Shown here one piece after another: positions 36,815 through 46,509 of a stretch of DNA of 54,048 nt (positions are counted from its first letter, which is position 1; the number at the start of each line of letters is the position of its first letter). The DNA is from an uncultured Ruminococcus sp. (lineage in GTDB: Bacteria > Bacillota > Clostridia > Oscillospirales > Acutalibacteraceae): assembly GCA_902798755.1 (NCBI GenBank), contig CADBYC010000008.1:1-54048 (forward strand), given 5' to 3'. Made by a program: the position numbers and the translations under genes. Below the pieces are notes generated by a model, which saw nothing but the letters and a program-made list of their open reading frames with translations, was not told the DNA's origin and did no database searches.

Positions 36815-38635
36815 CTAAAGATCCTTTGTGATCGTCAGAACGTTCTGATGCTCGACGTATTGATAGCTGATGTCGGTCATCAGCTTTTTGACGATGAATA
36901 TACCGAGTCCTCCGCGGCGGCGTTCCTTCAGCGGCAAGGTCACGTCGGGAGCCTTCTCCTGAAGCGGATCAAATTTCTTACCGTTATCGATGAACACGAT
37001 CGTCATGGTCTGATCATGGCACTTCGTTTTGATCGTAATATCTCCGCCGTTTTCGTACGCGTAGGAATCGATATTGGCGAGTATCTCGGACGAAGCGATC
37101 GTGATCTGACCGACCGTTTCTTCGTCACAGCCCGCCTCCTGACAGCATGAGCCGATGTAGCTCAGTACTGTATCGAAACTCTGTTTGTTAAGGAAAAATG
37201 TTTCACTTTTCATAGGCTCGACCCTCAGGTATTCCTTGAAATAAAGTGTTAAGATAGTCGCGTCGTCATAGTGACCGTTCCCGTTTTCGAACGAATCGAC
37301 AGCGGCGCGTATCGTATGGACAAGCTCAGCCTGATCCTGCTGCTTCGCTTTTCGCGCGATCCCGAGCAGCCTCTCGTCGCCGAAGAACGCTTCCTTTGGC
37401 GACTGGGCCTCGGTCACGCCGTCGGTATATAAAAGGAGCTTATCCCCAATGCTGAGCTTGATCTGCTCTTCGATATATTTGACCCGTCTGCGCCGTCCGA
37501 GCACAAAGTTCGGCAGGCTTTTCAGATAGTCGACCTCGCCGTTTGCGCGGATCAGGATAGGATAATTGTGCCCCGCGTCGGTAAAGGATAAGATGCCCGT
37601 GCTCAGATCGAGGATACCGATCCAGCCCGTGACAAAGAACTTCTCGGGATTCGACTCCTGCAGATAGCGGTTCACATGCTCCATGACCTTGTCGGTCGGA
37701 TATCCCGCCTGCGCGTAGACCTTGAACAGCGTTTTGGTCAGCGTCATGAACAGCGCCGCGGGCATGCCGTGACCCGATACGTCGCCGATGACGACAGCGA
37801 TCCGCGTATCGTCCACCGTAAAGTAATCGTAGAAGTCGCCGCCGACCTGCGCGGCGGGCGTCATATCGGCACATACCGCGTAAACATCGTTATCGGGGAA
37901 ATTCGTCGACAAAATACCCTCCTGGATATTTTTCGCGGTGCTCAGCTCCGCTCTGTGAGAGATGCTCGCTTCGATCAGCTTTCCCTGTCTGACGGCATAT
38001 CTCCTGCCGCCGATCGAGAGATAGATCGATACCATCATCACTGCCGCGCCGACAATAAAGACGAAGCTGCGGTTTTTGAAAAGCAATACGACCGTTTCTT
38101 CGGCAAAGTCAAACGTTTCGGGTATCATAGTGAACATGCTGTAATTGAGCGCGCCCGACTCGTCTAATATAGGAAAGGCGATGATGATATTGCTCACGTA
38201 CAGCAAAAACAAGCACAGGACAGAGGAGATCACCGTCAGCCACGGCCGATAATAGAAGCTGTTGAGGAACGGTATCAGCAAAAATATCATGGAAATGATG
38301 ATGGAACAGCCGCACATCATATAGATCGAACACATCACAACCGCGTTGTTGACGTATTTGATCCATGTATAGCACTGCTTTCGAAAGACGATGTTGAGCA
38401 CGATACAGACTGTCATCGCGATTATGGGCGGTACGCTGAACTCATAGCGAAAATCGTCCCAGTCGTTCAGCAGGTTATAGCTCATGATCGCAACGACGAA
38501 AGCGATCATCAACAGCGTATAGATGAAGTTGATCCGCTGCTCCGACGCTCTGAGCTGTTCGCTCACATAATCCGTTTTCTGATTTACTTTTGACTTGATA
38601 GGACTCACCGCCTTATCCGAACGCGATCGCGACAT
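36815..38635 (-). CDS. Membrane PP2C phosphatase fused to an RsbW-like ATPase domain
   Basis: A 606-aa protein. Hydrophobic segments fill residues about 36-210 (six or seven helices). A PP2C/SpoIIE domain covers about 228-455 (GGDFYDYF at 265-272, GDVSGHGMPAALFM from 284). A C-terminal HATPase_c_2 domain covers about 470-606, with N box SSEILANIDSYAY, FIDNGKKFDP and RRGGLGIFIVKKL. One polypeptide thus has the phosphatase and the anti-sigma-type kinase of a partner switch. The chosen ATG overlaps the MATE gene's end by 23 bp. A later start is possible, since no good ribosome binding site decides it. Confidence 0.88.
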   Translation of the reverse strand: MSRSRSDKAVSPIKSKVNQKTDYVSEQLRASEQRINFIYTLLMIAFVVAIMSYNLLNDWDDFRYEFSVPPIIAMTVCIVLNIVFRKQCYTWIKYVNNAVVMCSIYMMCGCSIIISMIFLLIPFLNSFYYRPWLTVISSVLCLFLLYVSNIIIAFPILDESGALNYSMFTMIPETFDFAEETVVLLFKNRSFVFIVGAAVMMVSIYLSIGGRRYAVRQGKLIEASISHRAELSTAKNIQEGILSTNFPDNDVYAVCADMTPAAQVGGDFYDYFTVDDTRIAVVIGDVSGHGMPAALFMTLTKTLFKVYAQAGYPTDKVMEHVNRYLQESNPEKFFVTGWIGILDLSTGILSFTDAGHNYPILIRANGEVDYLKSLPNFVLGRRRRVKYIEEQIKLSIGDKLLLYTDGVTEAQSPKEAFFGDERLLGIARKAKQQDQAELVHTIRAAVDSFENGNGHYDDATILTLYFKEYLRVEPMKSETFFLNKQSFDTVLSYIGSCCQEAGCDEETVGQITIASSEILANIDSYAYENGGDITIKTKCHDQTMTIVFIDNGKKFDPLQEKAPDVTLPLKERRRGGLGIFIVKKLMTDISYQYVEHQNVLTITKDL

Positions 38636-40349
38636 TCGTGACGTTGAAGCCGAGGATCCGGTTGTATTCGACCGACGAGCTGAGCATTCTCACCAGCTCC
38701 AGTCCCGTGATACGCTTGCCCGAATTATCGATATAGTCAGTAGGGTCAAACTCCGTGCCGTTATCGCGCACACGGATATTCACCTTGTCGGAAAGGATAC
38801 GGATACAGACGTCCACGGAGTTGCCCGCGTTCGTTTTCGCGTAGGTCGCGATATTGTGGCACAGCTCCTCGACCGTTACGCCGACGGCAGTGACGGTGTT
38901 TTCAGTGAGTCCGTTTTTCTCACAGAACGCCATCGCTTCCTCAGAAGCGCGGATCGCCTCGGGGATCTCGTTCTTGATGGAGAAGTCGCTGACGACGCCC
39001 TCCTCCTCTTCGATACCGAGGATATTTTTCTTATGCTGTACCCTCTTGCTGATCAGCATGGCGATCAGCGTGATAACGACGGTCAGCGCCTTCGAGATCG
39101 GGAAAGCCGCCCAAAGCCAGTAGATGTCATAATGCGCGAACCAGTACATCAGCGGCACGATGGTCAGCACGCCGTCGAGCATGACCAAAAGGTTCGCGAG
39201 TCCCCTCTGTTTCGTCGCCTGGAAGAACGACCGCATGACGTAGATGACCGCGAGGATCGGTATATTGGACGACAGGATCCGGAAGGTAACCTCAAAGACC
39301 TCGAGGACAGCCGGATCGGTCAGTCCGTACAGCGTCGCGAGCTGAGAGGGAAATACCACGGATAAGATCATGACGAAAATCGACAGCGCCACCGTGACGA
39401 TCATACCGTATCTCAGCGTCAGCCGCTGACCGTTCGAGTCCTTCTCTCCGTACAGCGCGCCGAGGATCGGCAGCAGCGTCATGGACGCGCCCTCTACCAA
39501 GATAAACGCAAGACTATTCAGCGAGAAAGAGACAGACGCGATCTTTCCGCCGACAACACCCGTCGAGGAAAGAATGATCGCGTTGACAAAGAACAGGCGT
39601 AAAAAGTTACAGACATAGATCAGTGCGGAAGGCAGTCCGACGCTGAATATCTTGCCGAGCTGTTTGAGCTGACCCCACGCCGCTTTGGTAAAATGTACCG
39701 TGCGCTTGGGCGATTTGAAGTAGATCAGCGCGATCAGCGCACCGACGACATAGCCCGTCACGGTCGCCCAGCCCGCTCCCGCGATGCCCCAGCCGAAGAT
39801 CGCCATATAGATGTAGTCGCAGATCAGGTTGATGACGTTCGCGATGATCGGCAGAGCGGTCGCGAGCTTTCGCATTCCGTCGGTGCGGGCAAAGGCGGCG
39901 GTCTCGTTGACCGCGGCGACCAGCGGGGTGAGCACCCACAGCGGCAAAAGATACCGGACGACCGGCTCGACCAGCTCCTCCTTGCCCTGCGCCAGCAGTT
40001 GGGCAGTCGGCATAATCAGGATGATACCGATCACCGAGATGACCGCCGTCGAGACGATACCGCCCCAGAACGAAAGGGTGAACACCGTATCGGCGGACTT
40101 TTGGTCGCGCTTGCTCTTGCAGATGACCGAGAGCGTGTTGCCGCCGAAGGTGAACATCGCGATCGGGATACTCCTGAGAAAGACGATAGAGGTCGTCAGG
40201 TTGATCGCGTACAGCGCGACCGTGTCGAGTATCTGACCGACCATGATACCGTCGAGGATACTCGACAGGTAGGTGGAGGCGGTCATCGCGAGCGTCGCCC
40301 ACAAAAGGCTGTTATATTTTTGATTGAGTAAAACTCCGTTTCGTTTCAT
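38613..40349 (-). CDS. MATE-type transporter fused to an RsbW-like ATPase domain
   Basis: A 578-aa protein. Residues about 10-425 form a 12-helix MATE/polysaccharide-flippase-like transporter (internal repeats; NLTTSIVFLRSIPIAMFTFG, GWGIAGAGWATVTGYVVGAL). Residues about 440-578 are a HATPase_c_2 domain with VTVEELCHNIATYA (N box), VRDNGTEFDPTDY and ITGLELVRML. The second glycine-rich box is shortened, so it may bind partners more than phosphorylate. It starts 10 bp after the NRPS stop, making it the likely exporter of the NRPS product. Its cytosolic domain could gate transport through the operon's STAS protein (inference). Confidence 0.88.
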   Translation of the reverse strand: MKRNGVLLNQKYNSLLWATLAMTASTYLSSILDGIMVGQILDTVALYAINLTTSIVFLRSIPIAMFTFGGNTLSVICKSKRDQKSADTVFTLSFWGGIVSTAVISVIGIILIMPTAQLLAQGKEELVEPVVRYLLPLWVLTPLVAAVNETAAFARTDGMRKLATALPIIANVINLICDYIYMAIFGWGIAGAGWATVTGYVVGALIALIYFKSPKRTVHFTKAAWGQLKQLGKIFSVGLPSALIYVCNFLRLFFVNAIILSSTGVVGGKIASVSFSLNSLAFILVEGASMTLLPILGALYGEKDSNGQRLTLRYGMIVTVALSIFVMILSVVFPSQLATLYGLTDPAVLEVFEVTFRILSSNIPILAVIYVMRSFFQATKQRGLANLLVMLDGVLTIVPLMYWFAHYDIYWLWAAFPISKALTVVITLIAMLISKRVQHKKNILGIEEEEGVVSDFSIKNEIPEAIRASEEAMAFCEKNGLTENTVTAVGVTVEELCHNIATYAKTNAGNSVDVCIRILSDKVNIRVRDNGTEFDPTDYIDNSGKRITGLELVRMLSSSVEYNRILGFNVTNVAIAFG

Positions 40350-40359
40350 ACTCCGCTCC

Positions 40360-43300
40360 TTATCTGGTCAGATTATCCTGACGGAAGAACAGGAAGCCGC
40401 GCAGAACGTTGATAAAGTCGTTGACATATTTTTCGTTGCTCGCGTTCCAGAAGAAGCCGAGACGCGCGAGGATCTGAGTGGTGTAGTGAGAGTTGCAGTT
40501 GAGCGCCGTGATCTTCTTGCCGTGAGCGGTGTTCATATACGCCGTCATGCTCGAGAGGATCGCCGCCTTATCGGGATCCTGCTGAGCTTCATTGAGCGCC
40601 TTCCGGAATACGTCGTACTCGACGAATTCGATCTTCATGCCGTTCTTCTTCATCTCACGGATGATATCGCCCAGCGGGAGCGTATGGTTGTTGACCGCGT
40701 TGAACACACAGCATTTCTTCGGCGTTTTGGCGAGCTTGAGAAAGGCTTCACAGGAGCGGTCGATCGGCCCCATGCAGACCTGATTCTCGATCATTGCGTA
40801 CGGGAAGCACCCGAGCAGCGCGTAGGAGCGCAGACGACCCATGAAGTTGTTAGTCAGGAAGTTGATCTGGAACTCGCCGTCCGACTCGCGCGCGGCAAGC
40901 GTACCCACGCGGATGACCTTGCCGTCGAGACCCTCTGCGACTGCTTCGAGCAGCTTGCGCTCGCCCATGAGCTTTGAAGAGGTGTATTTATTATCGAGCG
41001 TCTGACCGTAGTAGAGCGACTGCTCGTCGAGCTCTCTGCGGCTGAGCTTTGTTAGATCGTCGGTCGTGCCCGCGACGGAGATCGTGGAGAAATGGATCAG
41101 TCTCGCGTCGAGTTTCTTGCACAGCTTGATGCAGTTGACTACGCCGCCGACGTTGATATCCTCGATATCGGTGCCGTTGGAGAAGTGCTTGACGTTCGCC
41201 GCGCAGTTAAACACCGTGTCGATCTCCATCTGCTCGAACGGCTCAAAGGAAGCGTAATCCGTCACGTCGCCGTTGAATACCTCTACACGGTCCCGGATCG
41301 CGTCGTCGAGATCGCCGCCGAAGTAGTAGTACATGATATTCTCAAGGCGTTCCGCGGCGGTATCGAACTGACCGCGGCGGATCATACAATACGCCTTGCC
41401 CGTTTCATTCTTGAGGAATTGAGCCAGCAGGTGAGCGCCCATGTAGCCGATCGCGCCTGTGATCAGCACGTTGCCGAGCTCGCGCGTCTGCCCTTCCCTG
41501 AACGCTTCAACGGTATTCTTCGCCAGAACGTCGTTGATCTTTGTATAGTCATAGTCGTCAAAGTCAAAGAGCTTGTTGGTGTCGTTGACCTCGCCGTCCT
41601 TGAACAGCTCTGCAAGAGCGCGCGGAGTGGTGTATTTGAACACGTCGCCGTAGGTGATCTCAAAGCCGTTCTCAGAAGCGTCGAGCACCACCGAGGTGAC
41701 GATCAGCGAGGTTCCGCCGATCTCAAAGAAGTCGTCGGTCGCGCCGACCTTGTCGAGCTTGAGCACCTTCTTGAAGGATTCGCAGAAGAATTCCTCGGTC
41801 TTGTTCGCGGGCGCTACATATTCGCCTAAGCTGACGGGCACGGGCTCGGGGAGCTTCTTGACGTCAGTCTTGCCGTTGGCGGTGATGGGCATTTCGTTCA
41901 TCTGCAGATACGCCGTCGGCACCATGTAATGCGTCAGATGCTTTTTCAGCTCGTCGCGCAGCGCGTCGATGTCGATCTCTTCGTCAGCCGTGAAGTAAGC
42001 GCACAGATTATCCTGTCCGTTGAGCTTGCGGATAATGACGGAAACCTTCTTGATATGCGGCTGAGCGGCGATCAGTCCCTCGATCTCGCCCAGCTCGATA
42101 CGCAGACCTCTGAGCTTGACCTGGTTATCCAGTCTGCCGAGGATAAAGACGTTGCCGTCCTTGTCCCACTTCGCGTAGTCGCCCGAGCGGTACATGCGCT
42201 GTCCGTCAAATTCGACAAAGGCTTCGGCGGTCTTTTCGGGCAGGTTGCGATAGCCCTTCGCAACGCCCACGCCGCCGATATACAGCTCGCCGATCACGCC
42301 GAAGGGCGCGGGATCGCCGAATTTATCGACAATGATCTCGTTGTAGTTGAGCAGGGGTCTGCCGACCGTGACATAATCGGCGTTGGTCAGATCAGCCGCG
42401 TTACAGGATACGGTGATCTCGGTCGGGCCGTAGGTATTGACGATACGGATACTGTCGGAGCAGGCCTTGATGCTGTCGCGCAGGGACATCGGATAGCCCT
42501 CGCCGCCCGACATCACGAGCTTGCACTTTGCGAGCGCTTCCTTGAAGGGCGCGAAGTCCATATACTGCTGTAAGCGAGAGGGAGTCGCGTTGATACAGTC
42601 AACATCGTATTTTTTCATCAGCTCCGCCAGCGCGCGCGGATCGTTCATCTCATCCTCGCCCGCGAAAACCAGCGTCTTGCCGTTGCAGAACGCGGCGGTG
42701 TGCTCCTTAAAGGACATATCAAAGGAGATAGTCGTCACGGAAAGATAGGTCGTGACGTTGTTTTTCAGGCAGTACATATGAGAGTTCGCGGGGTGCGGCA
42801 TGAGGTAGTTGCAAATACCCTTATGCCTGAGCATAACGCCCTTGGGCTTTCCCGTAGAGCCCGAGGTATAGATCATATAGCTGAGATCGGTGTCCTTCAT
42901 CGGCACATCGGGATTCGATGCGTCTGTACCCTTGAGGATATCATTGACGTCGATCGCTTTCTCAGCGGGATAATCAGCGAGCTTGTCGGCGGTCGTGATA
43001 ATGAACGACGCCTCGGAGTCGGTGATGATATGGTTGATACGGTCGGCGGGATACTGCGGATCACAGGGAATGAACGCCGCGCCGGCTTTGTTCACGCCGA
43101 ACAGACAGCTGAAGAAGCAGGATTCTCTAGGCAGAAGCAGCGCTACGCTGTCCCCTGTTTTGATACCCTTTTCGATCAGATTATGCGCGACGATATTGGC
43201 GCTCTCGTTGAGCTCGCGGTAGGTCAGGGTCGCGTCCTGAGCGATCAGGGCAGTCTTGTCCGCGTTTTCCTGCGCGCTCTTCTCAAAGAGCTTATGCAGT

Positions 43301-46293
43301 AAGGTGATCGGCAGCTCAGCCGTCGCCTCTGTCTTGAAGCTGTCGAGCTTCTCCTGCTGGTCGGCAGGCAGAGTCAGCGCGTGACGGACAGTCATCGCGT
43401 CGCCCGACAGGAGAGCGATGGTGTGTTTTAACTGACCGATGAAGTTCTCGATCACCGTGTCGTCAAACAGCTCGGACGAGTACTGCACCATGAAGTGCAG
43501 ACCGTTTGCGCCCTTGCGGATCACGATACCGATATCGCGGCTCATTTTCTGTAAGGGAGCGTATAATTCCACGCTCAGACCATTCTGCTCATAAGCGGGC
43601 GGATTCCACATGAAGTTGACGCTGACGTCAAAGATCGGATTACGGGATTCGTCACGCTGTTTGACGAATTCTCCGACGACCTCTTCAAACGGCAGTGAAG
43701 CGCCGTAGGTCGCGTTGCGCACCGCCTCGCTGACAGAGTTGAGATAGTCGCTGATCGCGGCGGCTCTCTGCGGCTTGACGCGCACGGGAGCGGTATTGAC
43801 AAACATACCGATCACGTCGTCGGCGTCGTTCGGACGCATGTTGGTCGGGATACCGAGGACAACGTCCTCAGATGTCGTATATTTCCCCAGCACCATCGAA
43901 ACGGCTGAGAAGATCAGCTCGAACTCCGTCACGCTGTAACGGCGCGCGGTGTTGTCGATGGCTTTGAGCTGTTCGTTATCATAGTCAAAGTCGATCTGAC
44001 GGTCGGACAGCGGATGCACCTTCGGGCGCTTGCCCTTGACAGGCATTTCGTTGACAGGCACGCCGTCCTTGAACAGCTCATGATAGAACGCCATACCGCT
44101 GTCGTGCTTGTCCTCTGTGCTGTCGTCGTAAAGGTCAGACAGATCGATCTCGGCGGCGGTCACTTCGTTGCCGTTGAGCCCCTCGATCAGCTCGCTGACA
44201 AAGGTCTTTGCGGAGCCGCCGTCAAAGGCGATATGATGGATCGCAAGGTGCAGGATGATACTGCCGTCCGCTACCGCGTACAAGGTCGGGCGGACAGGGA
44301 TACCGGTATTGAGGTTAAAGGGCACGGCGTAATCGTCGATGATCGCGATGACCTCTTCACGGCTGTCGGCGGTTTTCTCGACGATCTCAGGGAGCTTTTC
44401 GGACAGGATACGCACGGGCAGACCGTTTTCCTCACCGTAGTAGGAATAAAACGCCTCGTGCGCCTTGAATACAGCGTTCAGTGACTGCTTGACCGTCTCC
44501 ATATCCGAGCCCTTGATGATAGCGGCGATATTGAGATTGTAGACGGTAGAATTTTCATTGAGCTTCTGCTCGAGATACATACCGCGTTCAAAGGGAGTCA
44601 GCGGATAGACGCGCGCTTTCTTCTCTTTCTTGACGCGGGTCTTAGCGCCCGCTCTCTTGATCAGCAGGCGTTCGATCGCGCGCGGGGTCTTTCCCGCGAA
44701 AATATCCGCGGTAGAGATCTTGTAAACACCGCATTTCTCCGCTACCATCGCGCACTTGATCGAGTCGCCGCCGAGGGCGAAGAAATCGTCGTCCACGCCG
44801 ACGTTCTCGATACCGAGGACCGCTTCGAAGGATTTACAAAGCACCTTCTGCATATCGGTCTCGGGCGCGATATATTCATTCTTGAAGCTGCCCGCTTCAG
44901 GCGGGGTGAGCGCGTTTCTGTCGAGCTTGCCGTTGGCGTTGACAGGCAGCTTGTCGAGCTTGACAAAGAACGCGGGTATCATATATGATGGCAGCTTTTC
45001 GCCGATCGCCGCTTTGAGGTCCTGCGCGTTCACAGGCTTGTCCTCTACATAGTAAGCGACCAGATAGACCTGTCCGTACTGGTTCTTGAAGTCCTTGAGC
45101 GCCGCGTCGCGGATACCGTCGGTATTCTTGATGATCGCTTCGATCTCGCCGGGCTCGACGCGCTGACCGTTGATCTTCACCATCCAGTCCTTGCGGTTGA
45201 GGAAGAGGATATTGCCGTCGTCAAGGCGCTTGACGATATCGCCTGTTTTCAGGAGCTTTGCGTAGCCGTCCTCTTTTGAGAAAGGGTTATCGACAAAGGT
45301 CTTGGCGGTCTGCTCGGGTAGGTTGAAATAGCCGTCGGCAAAGATACCGGAAAGACACAGCTCGCCTTCCTCCGCTTCATTGCCTTTTTCATCTAAAATA
45401 TACGCGCGTACGTCGCCGATCGGTTTACCGATCGGCGTGTTATCAAGCGCTTCTTCGATTTTATAAGCAAGTACCGCGCCTGCGGATTCCGTCTGACCGT
45501 ACGCGACAAAGATCTCAAATTCATCGCTGTAGATATTCGACACGCGCTCGCTGCCCGTAAAGACGGTTTTCAGCGAGTCGCCCTTTTGCTTGAACACCTT
45601 GAGCATCTTCGGGCTGATAAAAGTACGGTTGATCTGATTCGCTTCGATGTAATCCGCCAAAAGCACAGGGTCGCGCATAGCTTCATACGGCATGAGATAC
45701 GCGGAGATACGCGCGCAAAGCGGCGCAAAAACGCCCTGTACCGAAGCAACAAAGGTGAACGGTGCGCCCAAAGCCGCGCGCGCCCCCTCGGGGGTCTTTG
45801 CGTAGTCAATATAGCGCAGGACAGAGTCGGTGATACTCGCGTGAGAGTGCAGAACGCCCTTGGGCTTTCCTGTCGAGCCCGAGGTATAGATCAGCAGAGA
45901 CGGGTCGGCGGGGTCGGGAACGACCGTCTTTTCCATCGGCTCCTCCCCCTCGATGCCGCGCAAAAACTTATGATCGATCACGACCTTCGCACCGCAGTTC
46001 TCGCGGATATAAGCCAAGCGCTCCTCGGGATAGCTGTTGGACAGCGGCGCAAATGCCGCGCCTACCATCCACACCGCGTACATTGCGGCGATATACTCCT
46101 TGTTACGGGGCAGCTCGATGGTAACAAAGTCACGGCGCGTCACTCCTGACCGGCTGAGCTTTGTCGCGATCCTGCGCGCGTAAAGGTCAAAGGCTTGGTA
46201 GGTAAAAGAATTGTTCTCTCCCTGATCGACGATGATCGGAAAATCGGGATAATCCCTGACATTCTTTTGGATTCTGCTGATCAGATCATTCAT
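40360..46293 (-). CDS. Two-module NRPS, A-T-C-A-T-reductase
   Basis: A 1977-aa protein; ATG 46293 has AAAGGAAG upstream and is chosen over the GTG at 46323. A1 about 1-470 (YTSGSTGKPKG at 136-146, YGQTE, KTGDIVKR, NANGK); T1 with LGGDS (Ser511); C about 560-985 with HHIAFDG (686-692); A2 about 1000-1485 (YTSGSTGKPKG, TYGPTE, YRSGD, TANGK); T2 with IGGTS (Ser1529); reductase about 1605-1977 with TGAIGYMG and catalytic Y1770-xxx-K1774. This matches AusA-like synthetases, which release a dipeptide aldehyde that cyclises to a pyrazinone. A2 keeps the amino-binding Asp (D1192), but A1 has Val182 at that position. No phosphopantetheinyl transferase is in the window. Confidence 0.95.
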   Translation of the reverse strand: MNDLISRIQKNVRDYPDFPIIVDQGENNSFTYQAFDLYARRIATKLSRSGVTRRDFVTIELPRNKEYIAAMYAVWMVGAAFAPLSNSYPEERLAYIRENCGAKVVIDHKFLRGIEGEEPMEKTVVPDPADPSLLIYTSGSTGKPKGVLHSHASITDSVLRYIDYAKTPEGARAALGAPFTFVASVQGVFAPLCARISAYLMPYEAMRDPVLLADYIEANQINRTFISPKMLKVFKQKGDSLKTVFTGSERVSNIYSDEFEIFVAYGQTESAGAVLAYKIEEALDNTPIGKPIGDVRAYILDEKGNEAEEGELCLSGIFADGYFNLPEQTAKTFVDNPFSKEDGYAKLLKTGDIVKRLDDGNILFLNRKDWMVKINGQRVEPGEIEAIIKNTDGIRDAALKDFKNQYGQVYLVAYYVEDKPVNAQDLKAAIGEKLPSYMIPAFFVKLDKLPVNANGKLDRNALTPPEAGSFKNEYIAPETDMQKVLCKSFEAVLGIENVGVDDDFFALGGDSIKCAMVAEKCGVYKISTADIFAGKTPRAIERLLIKRAGAKTRVKKEKKARVYPLTPFERGMYLEQKLNENSTVYNLNIAAIIKGSDMETVKQSLNAVFKAHEAFYSYYGEENGLPVRILSEKLPEIVEKTADSREEVIAIIDDYAVPFNLNTGIPVRPTLYAVADGSIILHLAIHHIAFDGGSAKTFVSELIEGLNGNEVTAAEIDLSDLYDDSTEDKHDSGMAFYHELFKDGVPVNEMPVKGKRPKVHPLSDRQIDFDYDNEQLKAIDNTARRYSVTEFELIFSAVSMVLGKYTTSEDVVLGIPTNMRPNDADDVIGMFVNTAPVRVKPQRAAAISDYLNSVSEAVRNATYGASLPFEEVVGEFVKQRDESRNPIFDVSVNFMWNPPAYEQNGLSVELYAPLQKMSRDIGIVIRKGANGLHFMVQYSSELFDDTVIENFIGQLKHTIALLSGDAMTVRHALTLPADQQEKLDSFKTEATAELPITLLHKLFEKSAQENADKTALIAQDATLTYRELNESANIVAHNLIEKGIKTGDSVALLLPRESCFFSCLFGVNKAGAAFIPCDPQYPADRINHIITDSEASFIITTADKLADYPAEKAIDVNDILKGTDASNPDVPMKDTDLSYMIYTSGSTGKPKGVMLRHKGICNYLMPHPANSHMYCLKNNVTTYLSVTTISFDMSFKEHTAAFCNGKTLVFAGEDEMNDPRALAELMKKYDVDCINATPSRLQQYMDFAPFKEALAKCKLVMSGGEGYPMSLRDSIKACSDSIRIVNTYGPTEITVSCNAADLTNADYVTVGRPLLNYNEIIVDKFGDPAPFGVIGELYIGGVGVAKGYRNLPEKTAEAFVEFDGQRMYRSGDYAKWDKDGNVFILGRLDNQVKLRGLRIELGEIEGLIAAQPHIKKVSVIIRKLNGQDNLCAYFTADEEIDIDALRDELKKHLTHYMVPTAYLQMNEMPITANGKTDVKKLPEPVPVSLGEYVAPANKTEEFFCESFKKVLKLDKVGATDDFFEIGGTSLIVTSVVLDASENGFEITYGDVFKYTTPRALAELFKDGEVNDTNKLFDFDDYDYTKINDVLAKNTVEAFREGQTRELGNVLITGAIGYMGAHLLAQFLKNETGKAYCMIRRGQFDTAAERLENIMYYYFGGDLDDAIRDRVEVFNGDVTDYASFEPFEQMEIDTVFNCAANVKHFSNGTDIEDINVGGVVNCIKLCKKLDARLIHFSTISVAGTTDDLTKLSRRELDEQSLYYGQTLDNKYTSSKLMGERKLLEAVAEGLDGKVIRVGTLAARESDGEFQINFLTNNFMGRLRSYALLGCFPYAMIENQVCMGPIDRSCEAFLKLAKTPKKCCVFNAVNNHTLPLGDIIREMKKNGMKIEFVEYDVFRKALNEAQQDPDKAAILSSMTAYMNTAHGKKITALNCNSHYTTQILARLGFFWNASNEKYVNDFINVLRGFLFFRQDNLTR

Positions 46294-46348
46294 AGCGTTC
46301 TTCCTTTCTGATTTCTCGTTCACTTTGTAAAATTATACACTTACATAT

Positions 46349-46377
46349 ATAATACACCAAAAACGCATTCATTGCAA
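46349..46377 (-). promoter_or_regulatory. Sigma-A promoter of the NRPS operon
   Basis: On the minus strand TTGCAA (46372-46377) and TATTAT (46349-46354) are separated by 17 bases. The predicted start near 46342 gives a leader of about 50 nt. It sits between the upstream terminator and the NRPS start codon. Confidence 0.65.
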
Positions 46378-46406
46378 TAATATTTCTATGAAAAAGCACA
46401 AATAAA

Positions 46407-46445
46407 AACAGCGGATCAGACACAGAACAGGTCCGATCCACTGTT
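46407..46445 (-). terminator. Terminator between the dockerin/peptide operon and the NRPS
   Basis: On the minus strand AACAGTGGATC faces GATCCGCTGTT (11 bp, one G-T pair) around 17 bases, followed by TTTATTTG. It should separate the membrane protein at 46510-47166 from the NRPS, though read-through is possible. Confidence 0.7.
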
Positions 46446-46509
46446 GGTATTAAGCACGCTATTTCCAATATAAACGGCACCCCATCATTCAGATAGAGCG
46501 CCGTTGACA

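Noticed and set aside
40360-46293. Polyketide or fatty-acid module within the synthetase
   Set aside because: No ketosynthase or acyltransferase motif occurs; all domains are A, T, C or reductase.
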